Source of the DNA: JBFMAE01 sp040756085
Lineage (GTDB): Bacteria; Desulfobacterota; BSN033; UBA1163
Direction of reading: 5' to 3'
Length of the DNA stretch: 26,899 bases
Assembly (NCBI GenBank): GCA_040756085.1
Contig: JBFMAE010000229.1
Location: 1 to 26,899, forward strand
Shown: positions 16,672-24,233 of the stretch, piece after piece
Layout: the number at the start of each line of letters is the position of its first letter
Position numbering within the stretch: the first letter of the stretch is position 1
Notes under the pieces: model-generated
What the model saw: the letters and a program-made list of their open reading frames with translations, nothing else
Told to the model about the DNA's origin: nothing
Databases searched by the model: none
Translations under genes and position numbers: made by a program

Positions 16672-16673
16672 AA

Positions 16674-17441
16674 ATGGGAAAGATCACTGTTATTACTGGA
16701 AGGGGGGGAACGGGAAAATCAACCTTTGTCACTCTTTTTGCGAGATTCATCAATCCTAAATCCCTTCTACTGATCGATCTCGATCCCGATGGAAGCCTGG
16801 CTAAGATGTTCGGGGTGGATTTGGAGAAAGAAGGTAAATTAACCATCTCGGATGCGCTCTCTAATATCATAGTAAGGGGAAAGGATAGTAAGGGGAAGGA
16901 CGATACTCCAGATTTACTGAGGCGCATGATGGAAGAAGGGGAGATCATTTATAGAGATAAAAAATTTGATCTCATTTCTCTTGGAGCAAAGTTCGCCCCC
17001 GGGTGTTATTGTTTGCCAGACGAGATGATTAAAGAGACCATCAGGAATATTCATAAAAATTACGAGATGATCCTTGTTGATTCCCCCGCAGGATTGGAAC
17101 ATCTTAACCGAAAAGTAACACCGGACATTGATGACCTGTTCGTCGTACTAGATCCATCTGAAAAATCTACCAAACATATAGAGAGAATAAAATCTGTTAC
17201 GAAAGGTGTAAAAATAACCTACAAAAACTTTTACTTAGTTGGGAATTACAGATTTACCGATGAGATAGAAACCTATTTACTTAGGTCGGGTGAAAAATAC
17301 CTGGGAAGGATTGCCTACGATCCCCTTATAAGGGAACACAATTTAAAAGGCGAATCTTTATTAAATATCCCCGAAGATTCTCCCTCTTCGACGTCGGTCA
17401 AAAAAATATTACGGGAGGCGGGTTATGGAATTGTATCCTAA
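16674..17441 (+). CDS. CooC-like nickel-insertion ATPase, copy 2
   Basis: A paralogue of the preceding gene, recognisable along its whole length: TGRGGTGKST (~8-17), LLLIDLDPDGSLAKMFGVDL (~31-50), Cys111-x-Cys113 (GCYCLPD), VDSPAGLEHLNRKV and the C-terminal HNLKGESLLNIPEDSPSS. The start at 16674 gives a 255-aa protein aligned with copy 1; an ATG at 16626 inside copy 1 is in frame but adds unrelated residues. Two copies may serve different metal clusters (CODH C-cluster versus ACS A-cluster) or form a heterodimer; neither can be settled from sequence. It overlaps the next gene by 17 bp. Confidence 0.9.
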   Translation: MGKITVITGRGGTGKSTFVTLFARFINPKSLLLIDLDPDGSLAKMFGVDLEKEGKLTISDALSNIIVRGKDSKGKDDTPDLLRRMMEEGEIIYRDKKFDLISLGAKFAPGCYCLPDEMIKETIRNIHKNYEMILVDSPAGLEHLNRKVTPDIDDLFVVLDPSEKSTKHIERIKSVTKGVKITYKNFYLVGNYRFTDEIETYLLRSGEKYLGRIAYDPLIREHNLKGESLLNIPEDSPSSTSVKKILREAGYGIVS

Positions 17442-18069
17442 TACTTCTGAAGAGGGCTTTGAACTTGCCTATGAAATTGCTTGCAAAAAGCTCGCAAGCA
17501 TGGATCTTAGAGAAGTATGCAGAAAGAGCGGCGCCCAGTATGTGGATCAAAATAGAATCATCGTCCATTATCTGAACCGACCTTATCTGATCACCCTCCC
17601 CGATGTTGAAATTTCCCTTAAGGATGAGGATGAAAAAATCCCCATCAAGGACAGAATATTGATCCTTCACTACCTGACCCAGGCAACGGGAGCCCCTTAC
17701 ACCAATCAACTGATCACTTATGGGCAAATAGAGGGGAGAACGTTTTATTGTCCAGTATTCGTTAAAAGAAATTTAGAACCCATTTTAAGTTGCTTCGGTG
17801 ATCGCCCTGAGTTGCTCGTCGATGTGGCCCAAAAGTTTGGGGGGAAGAGAACAAATTATGGCGATGTATCGGTGAGCATCGATGCCTTTCCGATGGCACG
17901 GATATTCATCATCATCTGGCGGGGAGATGACGAAGTCCCCCATGGGGGCAACATCTTATTTGACGGCAACATCAAAAATTACCTTGCGAGTGAAGATGTC
18001 TGTGTCCTGACTGAAATCTTGACCTGGAGATTGATCAACCTTGCCAAACCCGCTCCTCGTAAAAGCTGA
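17425..18069 (+). CDS. DUF3786 domain protein in the CODH/ACS operon
   Basis: A 214-aa cytosolic protein of the DUF3786 family, of unknown function. Features seen: a helical N-terminus (GFELAYEIACKKLASMDLREVCRKSGAQY), a beta-rich middle (IIVHYLNRPYLITLPDVEISL), LHYLTQATGAPYTNQLITYGQIEGRTFYCPVF (~81-112), and FPMARIFIIIWRGDDEVPHGGNILFD (~153-178). There is no metal-binding cysteine cluster or signal sequence. The start lies inside the cooC2 end, with GGGAGG 6-7 nt before the ATG, so translation is probably coupled. Tight linkage to two CooC-like proteins makes a role in CODH/ACS or corrinoid maturation a reasonable guess, no more. Confidence 0.85.
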   Translation: MELYPNTSEEGFELAYEIACKKLASMDLREVCRKSGAQYVDQNRIIVHYLNRPYLITLPDVEISLKDEDEKIPIKDRILILHYLTQATGAPYTNQLITYGQIEGRTFYCPVFVKRNLEPILSCFGDRPELLVDVAQKFGGKRTNYGDVSVSIDAFPMARIFIIIWRGDDEVPHGGNILFDGNIKNYLASEDVCVLTEILTWRLINLAKPAPRKS

Positions 18070-18327
18070 AATCATCAAAGCCGGATGGCCTGCTTGAAAA
18101 TCATCCACACCAGGAGGAACTGGTCAGAGATGTTGGAAAAGTTTTATGGCGGATACCTTTTAACCAGAAGCTTACGGGATTCCAGATACATGATCCAAGG
18201 TTCATGGACTCACATCGTTATTTGCCATAAAATCTTATAACGACCGCCTGATAAAACTTTGGAAACATTTCTGGCCGGTGACGGAAAGCAACGTTAAATA
18301 TAACTATCCCATATTAGGACTTTTTCC
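18070..18327. other. Intergenic region with imperfect inverted repeat and possible gene remnant
   Basis: AAAGTTTTATGGCGG (18138-18152) is answered by CCGCCTGATAAAACTTT (18244-18260), an imperfect inverted repeat about 120 bp across. One frame (about 18072-18220) is open without a good start and reads ...GLLENHPHQEELVRDVGKVLW..., while another gives a 51-codon ORF from an ATG at about 18085. I recognise neither. This may be the decayed end of a gene or a small mobile element. No convincing promoter was seen. Confidence 0.3.
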
Positions 18328-19389
18328 ATGAGGTTTGAAGCAAACTGCAGTACCACAGCAATGGGCATCATGCCCCATAAGGATGTGGACAAGGCCCTTG
18401 AGCTTGCCTTGAGCCTCGATATCCCATTCTGGCCGCAACTTCCCAATGTGAGCCTCTATGAGGACATGTATGTTCAGACATCCGAAAATTTCCCGGGGAT
18501 AGCGATCGATTTTGAAAAGGGAAGACTTGTCTTTAATACTGTGAGATTTGAAGAAGAGCTTAACGATTACTTCACAAAAATGGAGGACCCAGAGACCTAC
18601 GCCCTCACCACAGAATATTCCATGGTATTCAAGAAATTTCTTTCCAAAAATCTCCAAAGTTTTAAGGCTATCAGGGGACAAATCACCGGACCTGTAAGCT
18701 TTGGTTTTAAAGTCTTAGATGAAAATTTAAAACCTATCATTTATAATGAAGAAGTTAAAACGATTCTATTCGATTTTATTCAAAAGAAGGTGAACGTTCA
18801 ATATCAGGAGCTAAAGGCCAAAAATCAAAATGCTTTCTTGTGGGTAGATGAGCCAGGGTTAGGATATGTATTTAGTGGCCTTTCAGGATATAATGACCAG
18901 CAAGCTAAGGAAGATTACTATAACTTTGTTCAAGGATTAGAAGGGCCTAAGGGGTTACACCTTTGCGCCGAGGTGAATCTGCCCTATCTATTAGAATTAG
19001 GAATTGAAATCCTTTCCTTCGATGCTTTTCAAATTGGATTCATGCCCAAGGAATATGCTTGGAGTGTTGCTGAGTTTATCAAAAAGGGAGGCATTATCTC
19101 CTGGGGTATTGTCCCCACCGAATCCTCAACCCTTTCGATACAGACACCCGAAAAGTTGGCTTCAACCCTTTCAAATTATTGGGAAGTGATTTCGGAAAAT
19201 ACGGGGCTGGCCTTCAGACAAATTGCCGAACAGGCATTGATCGCACCAGCAAGATGCTGTCTTAGAGATATTGACACCAAAACAACTGGGAAATGTGAGA
19301 TTTCTAATGTGGAGGAGAAGATCGTCGAGAAGGCCTTTGCCTTCTTGCCAGAGATATCACACATACTAAAAGGAAAATATAAACTATAA
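18328..19389 (+). CDS. Core (folate-independent) methionine synthase, MesB-like, copy 1
   Basis: A 353-aa protein of the MetE C-terminal/UROD-type barrel superfamily, lacking the N-terminal folate domain of MetE. Zinc-site candidates are His211-x-Cys213 (GLHLCAE) and Cys310 or Cys311 (ARCCL), the HxC...C pattern of MetE-type enzymes; Asp232 (SFDAF) is also conserved between the two copies. Core methionine synthases (MesA-D) methylate homocysteine from corrinoid methyl donors, and the MesB family occurs in organisms with the Wood-Ljungdahl pathway, where the CFeSP is the proposed donor. The location right after the CFeSP operon supports that. The start has no strong Shine-Dalgarno. The N-terminal motif TTAMGIMPH replaces the more usual T-GIGSLPH seen in copy 2. 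Confidence 0.82.
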   Translation: MRFEANCSTTAMGIMPHKDVDKALELALSLDIPFWPQLPNVSLYEDMYVQTSENFPGIAIDFEKGRLVFNTVRFEEELNDYFTKMEDPETYALTTEYSMVFKKFLSKNLQSFKAIRGQITGPVSFGFKVLDENLKPIIYNEEVKTILFDFIQKKVNVQYQELKAKNQNAFLWVDEPGLGYVFSGLSGYNDQQAKEDYYNFVQGLEGPKGLHLCAEVNLPYLLELGIEILSFDAFQIGFMPKEYAWSVAEFIKKGGIISWGIVPTESSTLSIQTPEKLASTLSNYWEVISENTGLAFRQIAEQALIAPARCCLRDIDTKTTGKCEISNVEEKIVEKAFAFLPEISHILKGKYKL

Positions 19390-19481
19390 GAGACCCCTAA
19401 AAAAACTATTTTTCAATTCCAATAGGGACATAGGCAGGCCCCCACTTGTCTGTATCCCCTTAGACTTTTTAGAGATCTATA

Positions 19482-20519
19482 ATGAATTTTAAACTATCTT
19501 TTCTGCCAACAGGAATTGGAAGTTTACCTCATTATGACCCGTATAAGGTGAGTGAGATCATATTAAATTACTTTCCTGAATCTCCCTATTGGCCTCAGCT
19601 CCCTTCCAGGGGATTTCGAGAAGGAATGCTCGCCCAGTTCACAGAAGGCATGCCGGGGTTGGTCATCGATGGAGAAAGGGTCTATTTTCGCACGCCTTTT
19701 AACCCTGCTTCAGAATGGGAAAGGTTCTACGAGCTTTCTCAGGAAGGGAATGAAGATCGTTTTGGTATTGGAAAGGAATATGCTTCCGGCTTTTATACAA
19801 CGCTGGAATTACTGAAAGGCAAGGCCCCTAAGCTCATCAAAGGCCAGTTGACCGGTCCGGTTACCCTGGGCTTAGGTCTTCTGGATGAGAAAAGAATCCC
19901 AATCCTTTACGATCCAAACTTAAAGGAGATGCTTTTAAAGACAATCTCTCTGCGGGCGAGATGGCAAGAAAGCGAGTTTAGAAAGGTGGCTCCGGAAGCT
20001 GAAACACTCATATTTTTTGATGAACCTCTCTTGAGTGGTTATGGTTCGATAAGTATGAACCTGGGGAAGGAAGAAATCATCGAATGTCTTAAAAGCGCCA
20101 TCTCCTCTCTTCAAGGTTTATCTGGGATTCATATCTGCGGGGCTACCGATTGGTCAATCATTATGGAAACCGGTATCAGGGTGATCCACTTTGATGCCTA
20201 CCGATTCTTCTCCAATATGCTCGTTTACGCTTCCGAACTAAAAAGATTTCTACTGAATGGAGGTATCTTGGGTTGGGGAATTGTACCTTCGGAGGAAGAG
20301 TACATAAAGGAAGAGACGACTTCGAGTCTCATTGAGAGTTTGGAAAAGAATATAGGACTTTTAGTCAAAGAGGGAATCCCAGAAGAGATTGTTATGAAAA
20401 ACTCCCTTATTTCTCAAAGCTGTGGTCTCTCTTCCCTCTCAGAAGATTTTGCCGAAAAAGCATTACGGCTGACCAGAGATCTGGCCACAGAAATGAAGAA
20501 AAGGGTTCAATCCTTCTAA
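19482..20519 (+). CDS. Core (folate-independent) methionine synthase, MesB-like, copy 2
   Basis: A 345-aa paralogue of the preceding gene, clearly diverged. The N-terminus has TGIGSLPHYDP (~10-20) and PYWPQLP (~35-41). Zinc-site candidates are His217-x-Cys219 (GIHICGA) and Cys314 (SQSCGLSSL), with Asp238 (HFDAY). GQLTGPVTLGLGLLD (~121-135) and FFDEPLL (~178-184) are shared with copy 1. This copy looks the more canonical of the two: SCGLSSL replaces the ARCCLRD of copy 1. Predicted reaction: methyl transfer from a corrinoid protein, probably CdhDE, to homocysteine. A specialised role of either copy, for example another thiol acceptor, is possible. Confidence 0.85.
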   Translation: MNFKLSFLPTGIGSLPHYDPYKVSEIILNYFPESPYWPQLPSRGFREGMLAQFTEGMPGLVIDGERVYFRTPFNPASEWERFYELSQEGNEDRFGIGKEYASGFYTTLELLKGKAPKLIKGQLTGPVTLGLGLLDEKRIPILYDPNLKEMLLKTISLRARWQESEFRKVAPEAETLIFFDEPLLSGYGSISMNLGKEEIIECLKSAISSLQGLSGIHICGATDWSIIMETGIRVIHFDAYRFFSNMLVYASELKRFLLNGGILGWGIVPSEEEYIKEETTSSLIESLEKNIGLLVKEGIPEEIVMKNSLISQSCGLSSLSEDFAEKALRLTRDLATEMKKRVQSF

Positions 20520-20674
20520 ATCCCTTCAACTGTAGTAGAAGCAATTTGACCTTATAGACTATGTTAGAAGAAGTTATAAGTGAAAGATCACCTACTACTT
20601 ATCAGTTTAGGAAAGTTGAAACCATTAAGGACTCCCGATGGAAGTATTGGATAACGCCTAAAGGTAGTGTTTTG

Positions 20675-21151
20675 TTATACAAGCATTTCCTTTTTCATGA
20701 TTACTACTGGCATATCAAAGTAGACTGGCCTTTCGATCGGTTCCCAGCCACGCTTGAGATAGAAACGCTCTTTGTCTGGGGTATGGAGATATAGCGTTTT
20801 CACCCCCAATTCTTTCGCCTTCATTTCAGCACGTTTTACCAAGGCGCTTCCAATTCCCTTATTGCGATTTTCTGGTACAACGTACACTGTTCCGAGCCAA
20901 TGGTACAGGTGTTTATGGGTCGTCATCTCTTGAATCTTGAGGCTAGCGGTGCCAATCGGCAGAGAATCCTGAAGTGCCACAAACGTCAATGGAAACCGTT
21001 TTGTGTTGAGTCTTTCTGATATTTTTTCAATCTGTTCCTCCAGCGATTTCAATCGGTACATCTTTTTCCAGTAGTCAAATACCCACGACGCAATCACTGG
21101 GATAAACTGCGGGTGACTTGCGAGGTATTCGATAACCACGGACTCGTTCAT
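20675..21151 (-). CDS. GNAT-family N-acetyltransferase
   Basis: A 158-aa acyl-CoA-dependent acetyltransferase of the GNAT fold. The acetyl-CoA-binding motif A is clear: LGTVYVVPENRNKGIGSALVKRAEMKAKELG, with (R/Q)xxGxG as RNKGIGSA. The C-terminal strand-helix LYLHTPDKERFYLKRGW is also typical. Substrate unknown. The start at 21151 (MNESVVIEYLASHP) is chosen because the longer frame from 21208 begins inside a GCCTGC/GCAGGC palindrome; no strong ribosome-binding site supports either. It converges on the second MesB-like gene. Confidence 0.85.
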   Translation of the reverse strand: MNESVVIEYLASHPQFIPVIASWVFDYWKKMYRLKSLEEQIEKISERLNTKRFPLTFVALQDSLPIGTASLKIQEMTTHKHLYHWLGTVYVVPENRNKGIGSALVKRAEMKAKELGVKTLYLHTPDKERFYLKRGWEPIERPVYFDMPVVIMKKEMLV

Positions 21152-21196
21152 TTTTTGTATAAAGACTGAAATCAGCGGTGGCTGTAAACCATCCCT

Positions 21197-21214
21197 GCCT
21201 GCCGGCATGCAGGC
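21197..21214. repeat. GCCTGC/GCAGGC palindrome
   Basis: GCCTGC (21197-21202) and GCAGGC (21209-21214) form a short GC-rich hairpin of the common 'CCTGCCTGCCGGCAGG' dispersed type. It sits just upstream of the GNAT gene and adds an artificial N-terminal extension to that frame. Confidence 0.45.
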
Positions 21215-21327
21215 GCTGGAGGGACTTTTTATGCCACACTTTTTTATGGATCAAACTTAAATGGTTGATGTCCCTATCTTAATAAATAGAGGCTTTCCAC
21301 ATTTCTCATGAATGCCAATGTGTAGGG

Positions 21328-21867
21328 CTATTCATTCGCGGCCATACCCTTCCGCAAGTTTTCACGTAATACCCTTTGAAGGAACAGCAAAACAATAAAT
21401 GGAAGGGCAGCCGATAGCCTTTCTTGGCCGCGAAACAAAATTGACATGCCAAGACCTCCAAGGACAGCTACCAACAAGTAAACCGAACCGCGCTTCACTG
21501 CTGAGGGATCTTCCGCTTCAACATCCAGGAACCCACATGGCGAAACAATCGTCCGAATTAACCCAATAACAAAAGCAACTATGAAGATGGCACTTTCCCT
21601 TAAAAAGCCCTGCACGATCGCTATGACCTCAATGAATATTGTGAACGCCAAGCCCTCAATAAGCAGAAAAATATTGGTTGCCAACGCTAGCGAGTTCATG
21701 TGCCACTTAATGACTCTATTAGTTACCAGAATGGTGAGTGCAAGCATTCCGCCGATTAGGAATCGTTCGCGTAGGTCGACACTATCAGCTGAAGCGAGGT
21801 AGCCGAATACTATAATCGGTGCAAATTCAGTTATACCGAATACTGTTCGCCGGATTGAGCCCTTCAT
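21328..21867 (-). CDS. Small multi-pass membrane protein of unknown function
   Basis: A 179-aa hydrophobic protein with about five or six predicted membrane spans: FGITEFAPIIVFGYLA, FLIGGMLALTILVT, ALATNIFLLIEGLAFTIFIEVIAIV, AIFIVAFVIGLI, VYLLVAVLGGLGMSILF and ALPFIVLLFLQRVL. There is a conserved-looking loop SPCGFLDVEAEDPSAVKRG before the last pair. I do not recognise the family. A good AGAGGAAGG site precedes the ATG. A 99-bp MITE-like element lies just upstream (from 21892) and could influence its transcription. Confidence 0.7.
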   Translation of the reverse strand: MKGSIRRTVFGITEFAPIIVFGYLASADSVDLRERFLIGGMLALTILVTNRVIKWHMNSLALATNIFLLIEGLAFTIFIEVIAIVQGFLRESAIFIVAFVIGLIRTIVSPCGFLDVEAEDPSAVKRGSVYLLVAVLGGLGMSILFRGQERLSAALPFIVLLFLQRVLRENLRKGMAANE

Positions 21868-21891
21868 TAGCCTTCCTCTCTTTCGCCTAAC

Positions 21892-21990
21892 GAGTCTGTA
21901 GAAAAAGCCCGATTTTAACTATTTTCCAGCTCGTAAGTATTTGATTTTATTGATACCAAATTTACGAAAAATGACTTTTCCTACAGACTC
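21892..21990. mobile_element. 99-bp MITE-like element with 16-bp terminal inverted repeats
   Basis: GAGTCTGTAGAAAAAG (21892-21907) and CTTTTCCTACAGACTC (21975-21990) are inverted repeats matching at 15 of 16 bases. They enclose an AT-rich core with no ORF. Both outer flanks contain AAC next to the element (CTAAC on the left, AACGT on the right), a possible target duplication. The ends resemble those of IS1182/IS5-type transposons (GAGTCTGT-GAAAAAG), so this is probably a non-autonomous derivative. No transposase is present in the window. Confidence 0.75.
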
Positions 21991-22123
21991 AACGTTTGAA
22001 ATCAATAATCAAGTCTGACCCCATTCCTGCCATTCCAGGGCAAAGCCGAAAAATGCCCTGCCATCTGTAATGCATCACGGTTCAGTCATTCCCTTAAATG
22101 TGCTACGGTGAATGTCACGCTGC
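21991..22123. other. Intergenic stretch with REP-like 'AAGTCTGACCCC' remnant
   Basis: AATCAATAATCAAGTCTGACCCC just after the MITE resembles a junction sequence often found beside REP-type palindromes and transposons. It is followed by an AGGGCA/TGCCCT hairpin (~22037-22060). No gene is seen. The stretch separates the membrane-protein promoter region from the 3' end of the QueG-like gene. Confidence 0.35.
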
Positions 22124-23182
22124 TCATCGTTCACCCAAAGCATACCGTATCTCTTCCCTGACTTTTGGATTCACTTCACTCTTTAGAGCATTCTCAAGCG
22201 CCCTTTCAACTTTAGCGCCTCCGATCTTACCAAGTGACCATGCAGAATATGCCCTTATTTGCAGCTTGGGATGGGTGAGTGTTATACAGAGCGGGTCAAT
22301 GGCCCTGTCTGTTCCTATGTTTCCTAATGCGATTATAGCATTCCCCCTGATGGCATCCATACCTGCCCTCATAAAGAAAGAGGCAATTGTTTTTCTGTAA
22401 TATTCTTCATTACCGGTCACTAACGGAATGAGTTCGGGCGATGTGCTCACGTCCTCTATTTTCACAGGATATTCTTCCCTTGAAATAAGCTTTTTGTTCC
22501 TGGGACATGCTTTTACACATTCACCGCAACCGAAAATGCGGTTTTCCTGCTTTTCTCTTAGCGGAATAGGAATAAAGGTTCCCCATAACCATTCAGTAAT
22601 GCACAACGACCGATTCACCTTATAAGGTTCATAGATGGCGCCTGTTGGACAAGACCTTATGCACACCTCGCATTTATCACAGTCCGACGCATTTAAATCA
22701 TATTCCTCATGCTCCAATGGCGCATTAGTTATCAGCGTAACAAACATCACATATGATCCATATACCTTAGTAATAATGACTGAGTTTTTGCCATATTTCC
22801 CCACCCCTCCCCTAGCAGCGGCCATTTTATCTGGAATCCTATAATTCTTATTGAATACTGTTTTATACCCTTGCTTCTTCAGAAAACCTTTGATAATTTC
22901 AATATAAAGGTTTCCCATGGGCGTATATGCTCTTATGCTGTATGCGTGCGTGAATCTGCCCCTAGGATTGTCTTTATCAATTAAAGATACATCAAGTACT
23001 TCATTCATATAAAAGGCTGTTACTATGACTGAGCGAGCATCATCCAGCAATTCTTTTGGATCAATTATTGTCTCTGTTCTGTCTCTCTTGATAAAAGGTT
23101 TCGCTGATGTAATGCCAATCAGGTCAACCCCATGAGATAAGGCGTGTTTTTTTAATTGCATAGTCAATGAGTTAGTGTTCAT
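22124..23182 (-). CDS. QueG-like 2x[4Fe-4S] protein with HEAT-like C-terminus
   Basis: A 352-aa protein built like epoxyqueuosine reductase (QueG) and relatives. It has an N-terminal flavodoxin/cobamide-binding-like domain (~1-160), then a ferredoxin module with Cys168/171/174/178 (CDKCEVCIRSCP), Cys194, and Cys219/222/226 (CGECVKACP), and HEAT-like repeats (~275-350: IRGNAIIALGNIG, IRAYSAWSLGKIGG). QueG uses cobalamin to reduce epoxyqueuosine in tRNA. This protein diverges from textbook QueG in the N-terminal motifs, so it may be a QueG-type paralogue acting on another substrate. It stands alone on the minus strand, with AAGGA before the ATG. Confidence 0.8.
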   Translation of the reverse strand: MNTNSLTMQLKKHALSHGVDLIGITSAKPFIKRDRTETIIDPKELLDDARSVIVTAFYMNEVLDVSLIDKDNPRGRFTHAYSIRAYTPMGNLYIEIIKGFLKKQGYKTVFNKNYRIPDKMAAARGGVGKYGKNSVIITKVYGSYVMFVTLITNAPLEHEEYDLNASDCDKCEVCIRSCPTGAIYEPYKVNRSLCITEWLWGTFIPIPLREKQENRIFGCGECVKACPRNKKLISREEYPVKIEDVSTSPELIPLVTGNEEYYRKTIASFFMRAGMDAIRGNAIIALGNIGTDRAIDPLCITLTHPKLQIRAYSAWSLGKIGGAKVERALENALKSEVNPKVREEIRYALGER

Positions 23183-23384
23183 ATTGGTATCCTTGAAATA
23201 ACGAGAGATATTGGATCGCCCGCAATCGTGCTGACAGATTCAGAAGTATGTTACAGCGCCCAACATTATTTTTTAAGTTTATTCTATAGTTGGAAGAATT
23301 ATATGTACTTAAAAGAAAACTGTCAAACTATTGAAAGGTTGTAACAAAGGAAACAGGACACCGGATACTCACTTTCAACACTAT

Positions 23385-24011
23385 CTAAACTTCTCTTACT
23401 ATCTCTTTTTCCTCATCAATCTCAAAATCCGCAAATACAGTGGGCACATGATCTTTTAAAATCTTCAAAATTTCGATGGCTACCCTCCTGATCTCCCATT
23501 GAGATTGGGGTTTACCTCTCAGACCAATGATATGCCGCCATTCTCTGAAGTTCGCCGTCATGACAATCTGACTTTCCACGGCATTGGGCAAGACATACCT
23601 TGCATCTTCCTTTCTGACTCCTAATTTGTGTAACTTTGCATAGGCTTCTTTTGCCCTACCCATGAAATCAATAAAAATAGAATGGGCTTCCAGATTCTCC
23701 TTTACGGAATCAGGTTCAATATAGTTAAAATTGCTTTCGTCAACATACCTTTGAGATTGTTGGATAAAAGAACATAACCTGTGCCTCACCAACTGATGGG
23801 TGAATGCTCTCGATACGCCTGAAATCCTGAATGTAGCATAGGCATGTTCTAACACCGATAGATGCTGATTTTTAATCAGCATCCGTATAAAAGCCTTCTC
23901 GGTATTCTCCCTTTGCTTAGGAAATGATAGGTAGGATGTTCTTCCCGCCGTCTCTATCAGTTTTTCTGCATTGGAGGTAATAAATAGTAATTCGACTTTT
24001 GGAGTTAACAT
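23385..24011 (-). CDS. thyX: Flavin-dependent thymidylate synthase
   Basis: Makes dTMP from dUMP using methylene-THF and FAD/NADPH, regenerating THF directly. The defining ThyX motif RHRx7S is present at residues 76-86 (RHRLCSFIQQS) and is followed by QRYV. HxxxEHA (~50-57), NAVESQIVMTANFREWRHII and the Q/W-rich end of the active site are also visible. At 208 aa it has normal length. ThyX fits an organism in which C1-folate flux runs through the Wood-Ljungdahl pathway. The ATG is at 24011 with AGGA upstream. Confidence 0.96.
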   Translation of the reverse strand: MLTPKVELLFITSNAEKLIETAGRTSYLSFPKQRENTEKAFIRMLIKNQHLSVLEHAYATFRISGVSRAFTHQLVRHRLCSFIQQSQRYVDESNFNYIEPDSVKENLEAHSIFIDFMGRAKEAYAKLHKLGVRKEDARYVLPNAVESQIVMTANFREWRHIIGLRGKPQSQWEIRRVAIEILKILKDHVPTVFADFEIDEEKEIVREV

Positions 24012-24125
24012 ATCTCATTGCTTCCTTTCTTAGATTCCATATCCATTTTAAATGCTGTTACCATATCACGGCAAAAAATATTATTCAACCTCCTTAGGGT
24101 CCAAGGATTCAAGGGGCCAAGTGAT

Positions 24126-24229
24126 CCCCGTATATCCCTACCCTAAAGGACGGGGCTTTTCTTTATCTTCAGATTTGAAATTGCCTTCATCCCCGGTCTG
24201 AAGCCTGGGGCTTTCGGGATTATACGGGG
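24126..24229. repeat. Palindromic mini-element, second copy type
   Basis: CCCCGTATATCCC (24126-24138) and GGGATTATACGGGG (24216-24229) are terminal inverted repeats with a single one-base gap. Inside are a CTAAAGGACGGGGCTTTT segment, a CTTCAGA/TCTGAAG hairpin (24167-24203) and CCCCGGTCTGAAGCCTGGGG. The right end ('CATCCCCG-10 nt-GGGGCTTTC...ACGGGGTAAA') parallels that of the element at 5113-5289. It sits directly before the truncated HD-domain frame. Confidence 0.65.
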
Positions 24230-24233
24230 TAAA

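Noticed and set aside
20561..20794. 77-aa plus-strand ORF (MLEEVISERSP...)
   Set aside because: It overlaps the 3' end of the GNAT gene on the other strand, has no ribosome-binding site and no recognisable family.
22124..23182. Reductive dehalogenase or true QueG
   Set aside because: No Tat signal and the size/HEAT C-terminus argue against a reductive dehalogenase. Exact QueG function is not supported by the N-terminal motifs, so it is called QueG-like only.
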